Source: Chloroflexota bacterium
Lineage (GTDB): Bacteria; Chloroflexota; Ktedonobacteria; Ktedonobacterales; Ktedonobacteraceae
Assembly (NCBI GenBank): GCA_021828635.1
Contig: JAJZEJ010000127.1
Coordinates: forward strand, 1-6,493
Direction: 5' to 3'
Length of the DNA stretch: 6,493 bases
Part shown: positions 1 through 5,983 of the stretch, one piece after another
Position numbering within the stretch: position 1 is the first letter of the stretch
How the letters are laid out: each line of letters opens with the position of its first letter
The notes under the pieces: generated by a model
What the model was told of the DNA's origin: nothing
The model's database searches: none
What the model saw: the letters and a program-made list of their open reading frames with translations, nothing else
Position numbers and translations under genes: made by a program

Positions 1-1
1 A

Positions 2-373
2 GAACCTTTGATCAAGCCGGAACAGGAAACCGAATGGACTCAGCGTTGGAGAGCTTTTTGCGCCGCATCCGTCGAATATCTTTGTAGCCTTCATCACCAA
101 CCTTGCCCACAATGGGTTCACGACGCTTCTTATATTCTCGATACTCCCTGGTGGTATAGCCAACGCTCCGACGATTGGGCAATCCGAGAACACATGCAAA
201 GAACAACACCACCGCAATTTGCTCGTCGCAACATTTTTTGTAGTAATCGGCTCTATCAGAATAAATACGAGATGTACGAATGGACTCAGGAGGCCATTAT
301 TAAGGGTATCACAGACATCCATGAAATCCAGCGATATGCCCGACAAAAAGAAATCAACTTATATGGAGGATGA
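2..373 (+). CDS. Small hypothetical protein, 5' end cut by window edge
   Basis: The reading frame is open from the first complete codon at the left edge to the TGA at 371-373. A TTG at position 8 could serve as a start, but the seven bases before it contain no ribosome binding site, so I treat the gene as truncated at its 5' end. About 123 residues are visible. The protein is soluble, rich in Trp, Tyr, Arg and Gln, with no membrane segment or signal peptide. A central stretch reads CPQWV, then LDTPWW, then TPPQFARRNIFCSNRLYQNK, followed by a probably helical C-terminus. The 'P.WV ... PW(W) ... P..F..RNIF....L' layout resembles, from memory only, the C-terminal part of small uncharacterised proteins that sometimes accompany nucleotidyltransferase-type genes. 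I cannot assign a function. It ends 3 bases from the stop of the converging Uma2 gene. Confidence 0.6.
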   Translation, partial: EPLIKPEQETEWTQRWRAFCAASVEYLCSLHHQPCPQWVHDASYILDTPWWYSQRSDDWAIREHMQRTTPPQFARRNIFCSNRLYQNKYEMYEWTQEAIIKGITDIHEIQRYARQKEINLYGG

Positions 374-376
374 TAT

Positions 377-1033
377 TTATTCCTCATCATCTTCTTCCGC
401 ATCATCAAAGTTCAGACCCCGATACATATCCTCTATGGTAAGCTGAATATTCAGACTAGAAAGTGTCACCGTTTCGCCAGGGCCATAGTGATGCCATAAC
501 CATGCATGAGGGTTTTCTGGGTGTTCCGCATTACGCTGCCAAACTTCGACATGAGGAAAGTATTGATTGACGAGGACAATCTCCTGAATAGTCGGACAAT
601 TCTGGTAAGCTTTGAACTTCACACCTCTGTCCCTGTTCTCGGTACTCGGAGATAAGACCTCCACGACCACACGGGGTGATCCGACAAGCGTATTGCCGCG
701 CCGCCAGTCAGCCGCGTTACACGAAACCGTTGTATCGGGATACACATAGTGCGGTTTGCCATTCTTCTTTTTTCCCATAAGTACCTGCACATCGGCACCA
801 AAGACCTCACACGAACCTGAGCGCAAGTGGCGATCAAGCGTCGATTCTATATTGCGCCTGATACGATCATGCTCAATGCTAGCCCCGCTCATCATGTACG
901 CCTTGCCATAAATATATTCATATTTGTGGTCAAGTGAAAGTTGCTCCAACTCTTGGTACTCTTCTACGGACATAGCCTGGCCGAACCAGTCTGTTTGTTC
1001 AGCAAACTCATCTTGCCGCGAAAACATTGCCAT
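377..1033 (-). CDS. Uma2 family (DUF820) PD-(D/E)XK nuclease-like protein
   Basis: The 218-residue product matches the Uma2/DUF820 family along its whole length. In order it has the MSVEEY entry motif near residues 21-26, YEYIYGKAY near 38-46, an EHD helix near 54-56, the FGADVQV strand, YPDTTV (Asp100), VVVEVLSPST (Glu125), DRGVKFKAY (Lys139), QEIVLV, and a C-terminal GETVTL followed by a LTIEDMY segment. Asp100, Glu125 and Lys139 fit the restriction-endonuclease-like active site described for this family, so the catalytic core looks intact. The usual Asp-Gly after YE-I is Tyr-Gly here, and the protein ends in a very acidic tail, DDAEEDDEE. The ATG at 1033 is chosen because GGAGG lies 8 bases before it. 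An in-frame ATG at 1048 would add five residues but has no good ribosome binding site. Family members are often called putative restriction endonucleases, but their biological role is largely unknown. It is transcribed alone and diverges from the propeller gene. Confidence 0.9.
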   Translation of the reverse strand: MAMFSRQDEFAEQTDWFGQAMSVEEYQELEQLSLDHKYEYIYGKAYMMSGASIEHDRIRRNIESTLDRHLRSGSCEVFGADVQVLMGKKKNGKPHYVYPDTTVSCNAADWRRGNTLVGSPRVVVEVLSPSTENRDRGVKFKAYQNCPTIQEIVLVNQYFPHVEVWQRNAEHPENPHAWLWHHYGPGETVTLSSLNIQLTIEDMYRGLNFDDAEEDDEE

Positions 1034-1041
1034 GTGAACCG

Positions 1042-1046
1042 CCTCC
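1042..1046 (-). promoter_or_regulatory. Ribosome binding site deciding the Uma2 start
   Basis: The minus strand reads GGAGG here, 8 bases upstream of the ATG at 1033-1031. The motif lies inside the first codons of the longer alternative frame that starts at 1048, which makes the 1033 start the better choice. Confidence 0.6.
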
Positions 1047-1083
1047 ATGTTCTTAAAGATGGCCTATTTCTCGTTGCCAGTGT

Positions 1084-1112
1084 ATCATATTTCTCCAGAA
1101 TATGCGTTCCTT
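1084..1112 (-). promoter_or_regulatory. Weak candidate promoter for the Uma2 gene
   Basis: The minus strand reads TATGAT at 1089-1084, five of six bases matching a -10 hexamer. It would place a transcript start roughly 45 bases before the Uma2 ATG at 1033. At 17 bases spacing the -35 position reads AAGGAA, a poor match, so this is only a positional candidate. Confidence 0.25.
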
Positions 1113-1113
1113 C

Positions 1114-1143
1114 TTGCCCGCACACAAGCACAAGCTCTATAAT
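1114..1143 (+). promoter_or_regulatory. Sigma70-like promoter for the beta-propeller gene
   Basis: A perfect TATAAT lies at 1138-1143. TTGCCC at 1114-1119, four of six matches to TTGACA, precedes it with an 18-base spacer. Transcription would start near 1150 and leave a leader of about 50 bases before the ATG at 1203. A short inverted repeat (ATATT, 7 bases, AATAT at 1087-1103) lies just upstream of the -35 element and could be an operator site, although nothing proves this. Confidence 0.55.
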
Positions 1144-1202
1144 CAAAGGGAGCTTGCATCATTTTTCTTGAACAAAAGCCACTATCGAGAACAGAGAGGC
1201 AT

Positions 1203-2567
1203 ATGGACGACCAGGAACGAGACGAAAACGCGGTTGAGATCATTGACCTCGACTCACAACCTGCACCAGATTCACCTGCATGGTTTGCGAAGAGCATCAG
1301 CAAGCTTACACAATGGAAGCAATCTCCGCGCTTTCGTACCACATTCTTCATCTCCACTTTCCTGGTATGCATCCTCATCCTATCCCTCGTGCTTGGTCTA
1401 CACCTTCCATCACTCCCTTTCTTCAAACAATCATCTGCTGTCTCTAGTGCATCTCAGAAACCAACGATACCAATGCTCAAAAACCCTATCTCGACAGCTA
1501 TAGCCAATAACATCGTCTATGTCAATACACCCGATGGCATGCTCAGCGCACAACAAGCCGAAACCGGCAAAATGATCTGGCATATCACGTTACCTCACAA
1601 TGAATATGGCTCACTGGAAGCAGATAATCAGGCGGTTTATAGTCTTTTCTCAACTCATACGGGTAGCTTACTTGCGGCCCGTAGCGCACGAAACGGCGCA
1701 CTACTCTGGCAAAAACAACTTCCATTCTCTGGCCTCGACCCACTCATGATAGATAACGGTATTCTCTACTTCGATGAGCGTAGTGGGACTATTGATGCAT
1801 TTCATGCTATTGATGGAGAGCTACTCTGGCATTTTGCCTCACATTTTCCGATACCGATGGATAGTTTTCTTTGGGTAGCAGGTAATATTACTATCATTAG
1901 TTCTATAGATACTCAAGTCCAGGTACATGTTCTGCGTAGTAGCAGTGGTATGCAGCTTTTTTCTTATAAGAATTTTATGCCTGGAACAACACCACAGATA
2001 GATCATAACATCCTCTATTACCAATCCGCTCCAAATGCTATAACAGCACTTAATATGAACAATGGACATCAGCTCTGGCAATACACGACCAGTGGAGAGG
2101 CTTTTACCTTATGGGAAGCACAAGACAATCAGGTTTATCTTGAAGATGATAATCAACAGGGCATTTTGGCGTTAGATGGCACATCAGGTAAGTTGGTCTG
2201 GCGATATAACGCGCTCCTCGATGCAACACCGATTATCCAGCATGGAATCCTCTACGCGCCATTACAAGGCAACGCCATCTTTGCGCTCCGTACCTCTAAT
2301 GGTAGCCTGCTCTGGCAACAAATTGTGAGCCCCTTCCAGTACGGGCCACTAGCGGCTGGTGATGTCATCTGTTTAGGACAGAACAACTCGATTCAAGCAT
2401 TAGGTAATGATGGGGTAATTCGCTGGATATACACCACGCATGACTCGATTAGCGGGTATCCAGAACAAAGCAATGGAATATTGCTCATCAGCTATCTAAC
2501 AGGAAACAATGCGTTTGATGTCATTCGTGCCAGCGATGGTACCGTGTTGTGGCAATATCCATTGTGA
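1203..2567 (+). CDS. Membrane-anchored PQQ-like beta-propeller repeat protein
   Basis: The 454-residue protein begins with an acidic tail of about 40 residues, then basic residues (K39, R43, R45), then one hydrophobic segment at about 46-66. The charge pattern predicts N-terminus inside and the rest outside the cytoplasmic membrane. There is no lipobox cysteine arrangement typical of a lipoprotein. From about residue 100 to the end it is built of repeats of 37 to 44 residues of the PQQ/PQQ_2 type, each with a 'hydrophobic-Y ... G-x-hydrophobic-x-A ... (D/N/S)G-x-hydrophobic-hydrophobic-W' pattern. The conserved Trp falls at 126, 169, 209, 292, 333, 371, 408 and 450, with Phe253 in the degenerate fourth unit. 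Nine motifs fit an eight-bladed propeller closed by strands from both ends. No dehydrogenase active-site motif is evident, so a binding or scaffold role (BamB-like fold) is more likely than PQQ catalysis. The start has AGAGG only 3 bases upstream, which is rather close. It is a single gene with its own promoter. Confidence 0.85.
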   Translation: MDDQERDENAVEIIDLDSQPAPDSPAWFAKSISKLTQWKQSPRFRTTFFISTFLVCILILSLVLGLHLPSLPFFKQSSAVSSASQKPTIPMLKNPISTAIANNIVYVNTPDGMLSAQQAETGKMIWHITLPHNEYGSLEADNQAVYSLFSTHTGSLLAARSARNGALLWQKQLPFSGLDPLMIDNGILYFDERSGTIDAFHAIDGELLWHFASHFPIPMDSFLWVAGNITIISSIDTQVQVHVLRSSSGMQLFSYKNFMPGTTPQIDHNILYYQSAPNAITALNMNNGHQLWQYTTSGEAFTLWEAQDNQVYLEDDNQQGILALDGTSGKLVWRYNALLDATPIIQHGILYAPLQGNAIFALRTSNGSLLWQQIVSPFQYGPLAAGDVICLGQNNSIQALGNDGVIRWIYTTHDSISGYPEQSNGILLISYLTGNNAFDVIRASDGTVLWQYPL

Positions 2568-2633
2568 GGGTATCTAAAGTGGAAAGAACCGTTATTCATT
2601 TCAATTGGGAAAATCTAGAGTCACAAGAAGTAT

Positions 2634-2647
2634 TTGCCAAGTGGCAA
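2634..2647. repeat. Short inverted repeat between convergent genes
   Basis: TTGCCA and TGGCAA form a 6-base inverted repeat around a 2-base centre, in practice a 5-base stem with a 4-base loop. It sits in the roughly 100 bases between the stop of the propeller gene (2567) and the stop of the converging phosphotransferase gene (2667). Neither strand shows a T-run after the stem, so a factor-independent terminator is not supported. It may still help to end transcription from either side. Confidence 0.25.
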
Positions 2648-2666
2648 GGCTTTCCAGGTGAGCAGG

Positions 2667-3845
2667 TCAGCGGAATGCTGGATAATAAGGCATATGATCT
2701 GCTTCTGGAGGTAAGAGTTCACACAACCTGCCAGCAATCCGCTCAAATGTCTTGCCAATAGCTTGCAAATACTCGCAGGCTTCAATGGCTTCTTTTGCCA
2801 CAGTGAAGCGCAGCAGGAAACGCTGTCGAGCCGTTGCAAGACCTGGCGACCACTGCCAATCTTGCTCCAGATGACGATGCAGAAAGCGACAGTCATCGAT
2901 TGTCCAGTAAGCGCAGGCAACAGCAACGGCCTGCGCAAAGAGCCTGTCATCATGCGCTGCGGGACAGCCCTTCCCTAGTTCCATACGATAGCTCGTCTCC
3001 ATACGATAAATGACGTGGGCAGGCAGCCGACTGACGCACCAGCAAGTAGGGAATGGCATGCGAGCATAGACCCCTTCGATGAGCGCGTGACGATACGCTC
3101 CGAATTCAAAATCCAACAACTTCCCTGATGTGCCAATAAGAATGTTATCAGGGCAGGGGTCGCCATGCGTATATGCTGAGAATGGCCCTGGATTTTCCAT
3201 GATGGAAGTAAGTTGCTTCAATTCATCCTCAATGCCAGTTGCAGGTGCAACATTTAGTGTATGAATGGCGTTCCACAATACTGACGACATCCAGGCATAG
3301 TCGGGCATATCGACTGGCCCAAACTCCTGACGAATGTGATAGAAAGTCTCTTGCTTCCCAATCGTGGCTGCATGCATCTTACCCACAGTCGCTGCATATT
3401 GTACAGCTGCCTCTTCTGCCGCATCAGGGTTATCTGCGAGTAGCAGATGGTGCAACCCATTTCCCGTTCCCAAATCTTCCATGACGATCAGTCCATGTGT
3501 TTTGTCCCCAGCATAGAATCGGGGAGCCAGAGATGAATGAGGTGCGACCTCACTTAAAAAGTGTAATCCAGCCCAATCGTTGAAGAAGAGCCGAAAAGGA
3601 TTTTCTGGAGATGTGTTGGAGGCTTCGGATATGCCTTCTATCATAGGCATGGCTTTGACGACGACACTGTGTGGAGCATCAGTCGGCTTTTCAAGGAGCG
3701 AGAAGCGATAAACTTGGGTGCGGCCACTAGCTTGAAGATCAACGGCATTCGGAGCAAGTTGTACCTCGCTACCCCAGACTTCTGTAAGCAGTTCTTCAAC
3801 CCGCATTTTGATCATTGAAAGCGGCCTTCCCTGATCAGTTGACAT
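2667..3845 (-). CDS. APH-family phosphotransferase (kinase), last gene of the his cluster
   Basis: The 392-residue product has the aminoglycoside/choline kinase (APH, PF01636-type) fold signatures in order. VVVKAM holds the ATP-binding lysine (Lys64), IVMEDLGTG (120-128) is the hinge segment, AYTHGDPCPDN carries the catalytic Asp229 and Asn234, and LLDFEFG carries the metal-binding Asp245. The active site looks complete. The C-terminal 140 residues are mostly helical and contain a distinctive MPFPTCWC stretch near 263-270, in the region where such kinases bind substrate. AAGGAG lies 8 bases before the ATG, which supports this start. The gene begins 20 bases after the hisF stop on the same strand, so it is probably co-transcribed with the his genes. 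The substrate is unknown. Small-molecule alcohols, aminoglycosides or metabolites are all possible, and antibiotic resistance should not be assumed. It has no signal peptide or membrane segment and should be cytoplasmic. Confidence 0.85.
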   Translation of the reverse strand: MSTDQGRPLSMIKMRVEELLTEVWGSEVQLAPNAVDLQASGRTQVYRFSLLEKPTDAPHSVVVKAMPMIEGISEASNTSPENPFRLFFNDWAGLHFLSEVAPHSSLAPRFYAGDKTHGLIVMEDLGTGNGLHHLLLADNPDAAEEAAVQYAATVGKMHAATIGKQETFYHIRQEFGPVDMPDYAWMSSVLWNAIHTLNVAPATGIEDELKQLTSIMENPGPFSAYTHGDPCPDNILIGTSGKLLDFEFGAYRHALIEGVYARMPFPTCWCVSRLPAHVIYRMETSYRMELGKGCPAAHDDRLFAQAVAVACAYWTIDDCRFLHRHLEQDWQWSPGLATARQRFLLRFTVAKEAIEACEYLQAIGKTFERIAGRLCELLPPEADHMPYYPAFR

Positions 3846-3853
3846 AAAATAAG

Positions 3854-3859
3854 CTCCTT
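3854..3859 (-). promoter_or_regulatory. Ribosome binding site of the downstream phosphotransferase
   Basis: The minus strand reads AAGGAG, 8 bases before the ATG at 3845. It is a strong site in the 20-base gap after hisF and fixes the start of the kinase. Confidence 0.65.
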
Positions 3860-3865
3860 ACTGTC

Positions 3866-4633
3866 TCAGCATGGTCTAACCACCACGCCTTTTTGCCGCA
3901 AATATTGCTTGGCATCGCAGACACGATACTCGCCGAAGTGGAAGATGGAAGCGGCTAGCACGGCATCGGCAGCACCAAGTGTTAAGCCATCGTAGAGATG
4001 CTCTAGGGTGCCGACACCGCCGGAGGCAATGACGGGTACGGTGACGGCGTGAGAGATTTTTTCGGTCAGGGTGAGATCATAGCCTTGCTTCGTGCCGTCG
4101 CGATCCATGCTGGTTAGCAGTATCTCGCCCGCGCCGAGTGCGACACCGCGCTGCGCCCACGCTAGAGCATCAAGGCCGGTTGGTGTGCGTCCGCCGTGAA
4201 TGAAGACTTCGTAGCCGCTCGGCATAGTAGCGTTGGAACGTGCGTCGATGGCTAGCACGATACATTGTGCGCCAAATTGCTCAGCGCCGGCACGCAAGAG
4301 ATCGGGATTGTTCACCGCCGCCGTGTTCAGCGATGTTTTGTCAGCACCAGCACCCAGCGTGGCACGAATATCATCTACCGTACGAATGCCGCCGCCGACC
4401 GTGACGGGGATGAAGACCTGCTCGGCGGTGCGACGTACCACATCCAGCATGGTAGCGCGATTCTCGTATGATGCTGTAATATCCAGGAAGACAACCTCGT
4501 CCGCGCCCTCTTGATTGTAAAACGAGGCCAGTTCCACCGGATCTCCCGCGTCGCGCAAATTGACGAAATTGATGCCCTTGACAACGCGCCCGCGATCTAC
4601 GTCCAGGCAGGGAATAATACGTTTTGTGAGCAT
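3866..4633 (-). CDS. hisF: Imidazole glycerol phosphate synthase, cyclase subunit HisF
   Basis: HisF uses ammonia delivered by HisH to convert PRFAR into imidazole glycerol phosphate and AICAR, in histidine biosynthesis in the cytoplasm. The 255-residue length is typical. The (beta/alpha)8 barrel signatures are all present: RIIPCLDVD with catalytic Asp11, the phosphate-binding GGG at 80-82, [12 protein letters not shown] with Asp98 and Lys99 at the HisH-facing end, AIDAR with catalytic Asp130, [15 protein letters not shown], and the second phosphate site ASGGVG at 203-208. The DKxSxN segment carries Thr and Leu where Val and Ile are more common, a conservative difference. GGAG lies 9 bases before the ATG, inside the last codons of hisA, and only 5 bases separate the two genes. 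This points to coupled translation and to equal supply with its partner HisH, two genes upstream. Confidence 0.97.
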   Translation of the reverse strand: MLTKRIIPCLDVDRGRVVKGINFVNLRDAGDPVELASFYNQEGADEVVFLDITASYENRATMLDVVRRTAEQVFIPVTVGGGIRTVDDIRATLGAGADKTSLNTAAVNNPDLLRAGAEQFGAQCIVLAIDARSNATMPSGYEVFIHGGRTPTGLDALAWAQRGVALGAGEILLTSMDRDGTKQGYDLTLTEKISHAVTVPVIASGGVGTLEHLYDGLTLGAADAVLAASIFHFGEYRVCDAKQYLRQKGVVVRPC

Positions 4634-4638
4634 GATCG

Positions 4639-5373
4639 TTAGCTCCGTTCTCTCTCTATCTGCTGTATCTGCTGTATTGCGCTTGCCAGCTCTACATCAC
4701 CGGTATAAATTGCTTTGCCGACAATCGCGCCCTCAACATCTAACGCCGCCAAAGCTTGCAGGTCAGCCAGCTTGCTGACACCACCAGAAGCAATCAATGG
4801 GCGTTTTGTGGCTTGTTGCATCTCTTGTAGCGCGACGAGATTTGGCCCTTTGAGCGCACCATCACGAGCAATATCGGTATAGATGAAGCGTGCCACACCC
4901 ATCTCTGAGAGTTCGCGTGCCAGCGTCGTAGCCTGCACCTGTGAGGTTTCACGCCAGCCAGCGATAGCTACTAACCCGTCGCGTGCGTCCAGGCCAACGG
5001 CAATCCGCTTCCCAAAACGACTCAGTGCCTCTTGCAATAGCGAACGGTCAAGCAGTGCTACCGTTCCTAGAATAACACGCTCAACGCCCAAGCTCAACAC
5101 CTGTTCGATGTGAGCCAGCGAACGCATACCGCCGCCGACCTCAATATGCATGTTTGTGGCAGTGCGAATACGCTTGATAATCTCAGTATTCACGGGTTGG
5201 CCTTGTTTCGCGCCATCCAGGTCTACCACGTGTAGCCAGCTTGCGCCTGCCGCCGACCAGCGTTGCGCCACCTGCACGGGGTCGGTGTCATAGGTTGTCA
5301 CCTGCGCGTAATCACCCTGAAAGAGTCGCACGCATTGTCCATCTTTAATATCTATTGCCGGTAAAATAATCAT
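4639..5373 (-). CDS. hisA: Phosphoribosylformimino-AICAR ribotide isomerase HisA
   Basis: HisA performs the Amadori-type isomerisation of ProFAR to PRFAR, the substrate of HisF-HisH. The 244-residue protein starts [12 protein letters not shown], the standard beginning of the family, with catalytic base Asp8. Further motifs are VVDLDGA, the phosphate-binding GGG at 80-82, [13 protein letters not shown] with catalytic Asp129 and Trp140, [14 protein letters not shown] with Thr166, and ASGGVS at 195-200. The ATG at 5373 overlaps the hisH stop as ATGA. An in-frame GTG at 5385 would add only four residues (MGKC) and deepen the overlap, so it is less likely. No strong ribosome binding site precedes the ATG, which fits re-initiation by ribosomes finishing hisH. 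A bifunctional PriA (HisA/TrpF) role, known from actinobacteria lacking trpF, cannot be excluded by eye, but nothing here demands it. Confidence 0.97.
   Translation of the reverse strand: MIILPAIDIKDGQCVRLFQGDYAQVTTYDTDPVQVAQRWSAAGASWLHVVDLDGAKQGQPVNTEIIKRIRTATNMHIEVGGGMRSLAHIEQVLSLGVERVILGTVALLDRSLLQEALSRFGKRIAVGLDARDGLVAIAGWRETSQVQATTLARELSEMGVARFIYTDIARDGALKGPNLVALQEMQQATKRPLIASGGVSKLADLQALAALDVEGAIVGKAIYTGDVELASAIQQIQQIERERS
4643..4646 (-). promoter_or_regulatory. Ribosome binding site of hisF inside the hisA tail
   Basis: The minus strand reads GGAG, 9 bases before the hisF ATG at 4633 and within the penultimate codons of hisA. Translation of hisF is therefore likely linked to hisA. Confidence 0.5.
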
Positions 5374-5978
5374 GCATTTACCCACTTTACGAAGTTTTTC
5401 AAAAGCTGCATGCCAACGTCGCCGCTCTTCTCAGGATGAAATTGCGTTCCCCAGACCTGCTCGGTAGCGATAACGCTGCAATAGGGCGAACCGTAGTCGG
5501 TGACGGCAGCGACGCCCTGCTGATCTTGCGGCTCGACATAATAGGAATGGGCAAAGTAGAAATAAGCGTCGGCAGGCAAGTCTGCGAAAATTGGCAGGTC
5601 ATCATGCAAGGCACGAATTTGGTTCCAGCCCATATGCGGAATCTTTGGCCCATGTGGAATGCGTCGCACCTCGCCGCGAAAGAGTTGCAAACCATCGACC
5701 TCGCCCTCGGCATGGTGATCGGCTAACAATTGCATACCCAGGCAGATGCCCAGGAAGGGTTTGTCCTGTTGCGTGGCCGTGCGAATAGCATCATCCAGAC
5801 CACGCTCCCGCATCCGAGTCATAGCCGAGCCACCGGAACCGACGCCTGGCAGTACCACCGCTTGCGCACGTGCTACCACGGTAGCATCATCCGTCACCTG
5901 TACCGTTGCGCCCACATGCTCTAAGGCTTTAGCGATACTACGAATATTTCCAGCACCATAATCAATAATGGCAATCAT
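5370..5978 (-). CDS. hisH: Imidazole glycerol phosphate synthase, glutamine amidotransferase subunit HisH
   Basis: HisH hydrolyses glutamine and passes ammonia through the HisF barrel. The 202-residue length is normal for the family. It opens MIAIIDYGAGNIRS and has the oxyanion-region motif LPGVGSGGSAM (43-53), the nucleophile elbow LGICLGMQLL with Cys79, the PHMGWNQ segment (114-120), FAHSYYV, and WGTQFHPEKSG with His181 and Glu183. The class I amidotransferase triad is therefore complete. PGVGSGGSAM differs slightly from the common PGVGAFGDAM but keeps the glycines. GAGGAG lies 8 bases before the ATG and falls in the last codons and stop of the upstream kinase, which ends 5 bases earlier. 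The stop overlaps the hisA start by four bases. The order hisH-hisA-hisF is a common bacterial arrangement. Confidence 0.97.
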   Translation of the reverse strand: MIAIIDYGAGNIRSIAKALEHVGATVQVTDDATVVARAQAVVLPGVGSGGSAMTRMRERGLDDAIRTATQQDKPFLGICLGMQLLADHHAEGEVDGLQLFRGEVRRIPHGPKIPHMGWNQIRALHDDLPIFADLPADAYFYFAHSYYVEPQDQQGVAAVTDYGSPYCSVIATEQVWGTQFHPEKSGDVGMQLLKNFVKWVNA

Positions 5979-5983
5979 GCGCT

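Noticed and set aside
365..398. Possible hairpin (GAGGA/TCCTC or GATGA/TCATC) between the two converging genes at the left, as a terminator
   Set aside because: Stems are only 5 bases with long loops, there is no T-run, and the bases are explained by the repeated Glu/Asp codons of the acidic Uma2 tail.
1034..1048. Alternative ATG start of the Uma2 gene at 1048
   Set aside because: The GGAGG site lies inside these codons and is ideally spaced for the ATG at 1033. Nothing comparable precedes 1048.
1690..2560. Recurring short DNA similarities such as CTCTGGCA within the propeller gene, as possible DNA repeats
   Set aside because: They coincide with the conserved Leu-Trp-Gln/His codons of successive propeller units, so the protein repeats explain them.
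2564..2761. Rightward frame starting at a GTG that overlaps the propeller stop as GTGA, giving a fairly protein-like sequence of about 65 residues
   Set aside because: No ribosome binding site precedes it, and nearly half of it lies antisense to the C-terminus of the well-supported phosphotransferase gene. It has no recognisable motif, so it is most likely a chance frame.
2667..3845. Reading the downstream kinase as an aminoglycoside resistance gene
   Set aside because: Only the general APH fold signature is visible. The gene sits in a biosynthetic operon, and no motif specific to a resistance subfamily was recognised.
4233..5113. Several open frames on the plus strand opposite hisF and hisA
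   Set aside because: They are antisense to strongly conserved genes, carry low-complexity Ser/Arg/Thr-rich sequence and have no family motif. They are shadows caused by codon bias.
5370..5385. Alternative GTG start of hisA at 5385 (MGKCM...)
   Set aside because: Family members begin at MIILPAID, and the ATG at 5373 gives the classic four-base ATGA overlap with hisH. The extra four residues have no support.
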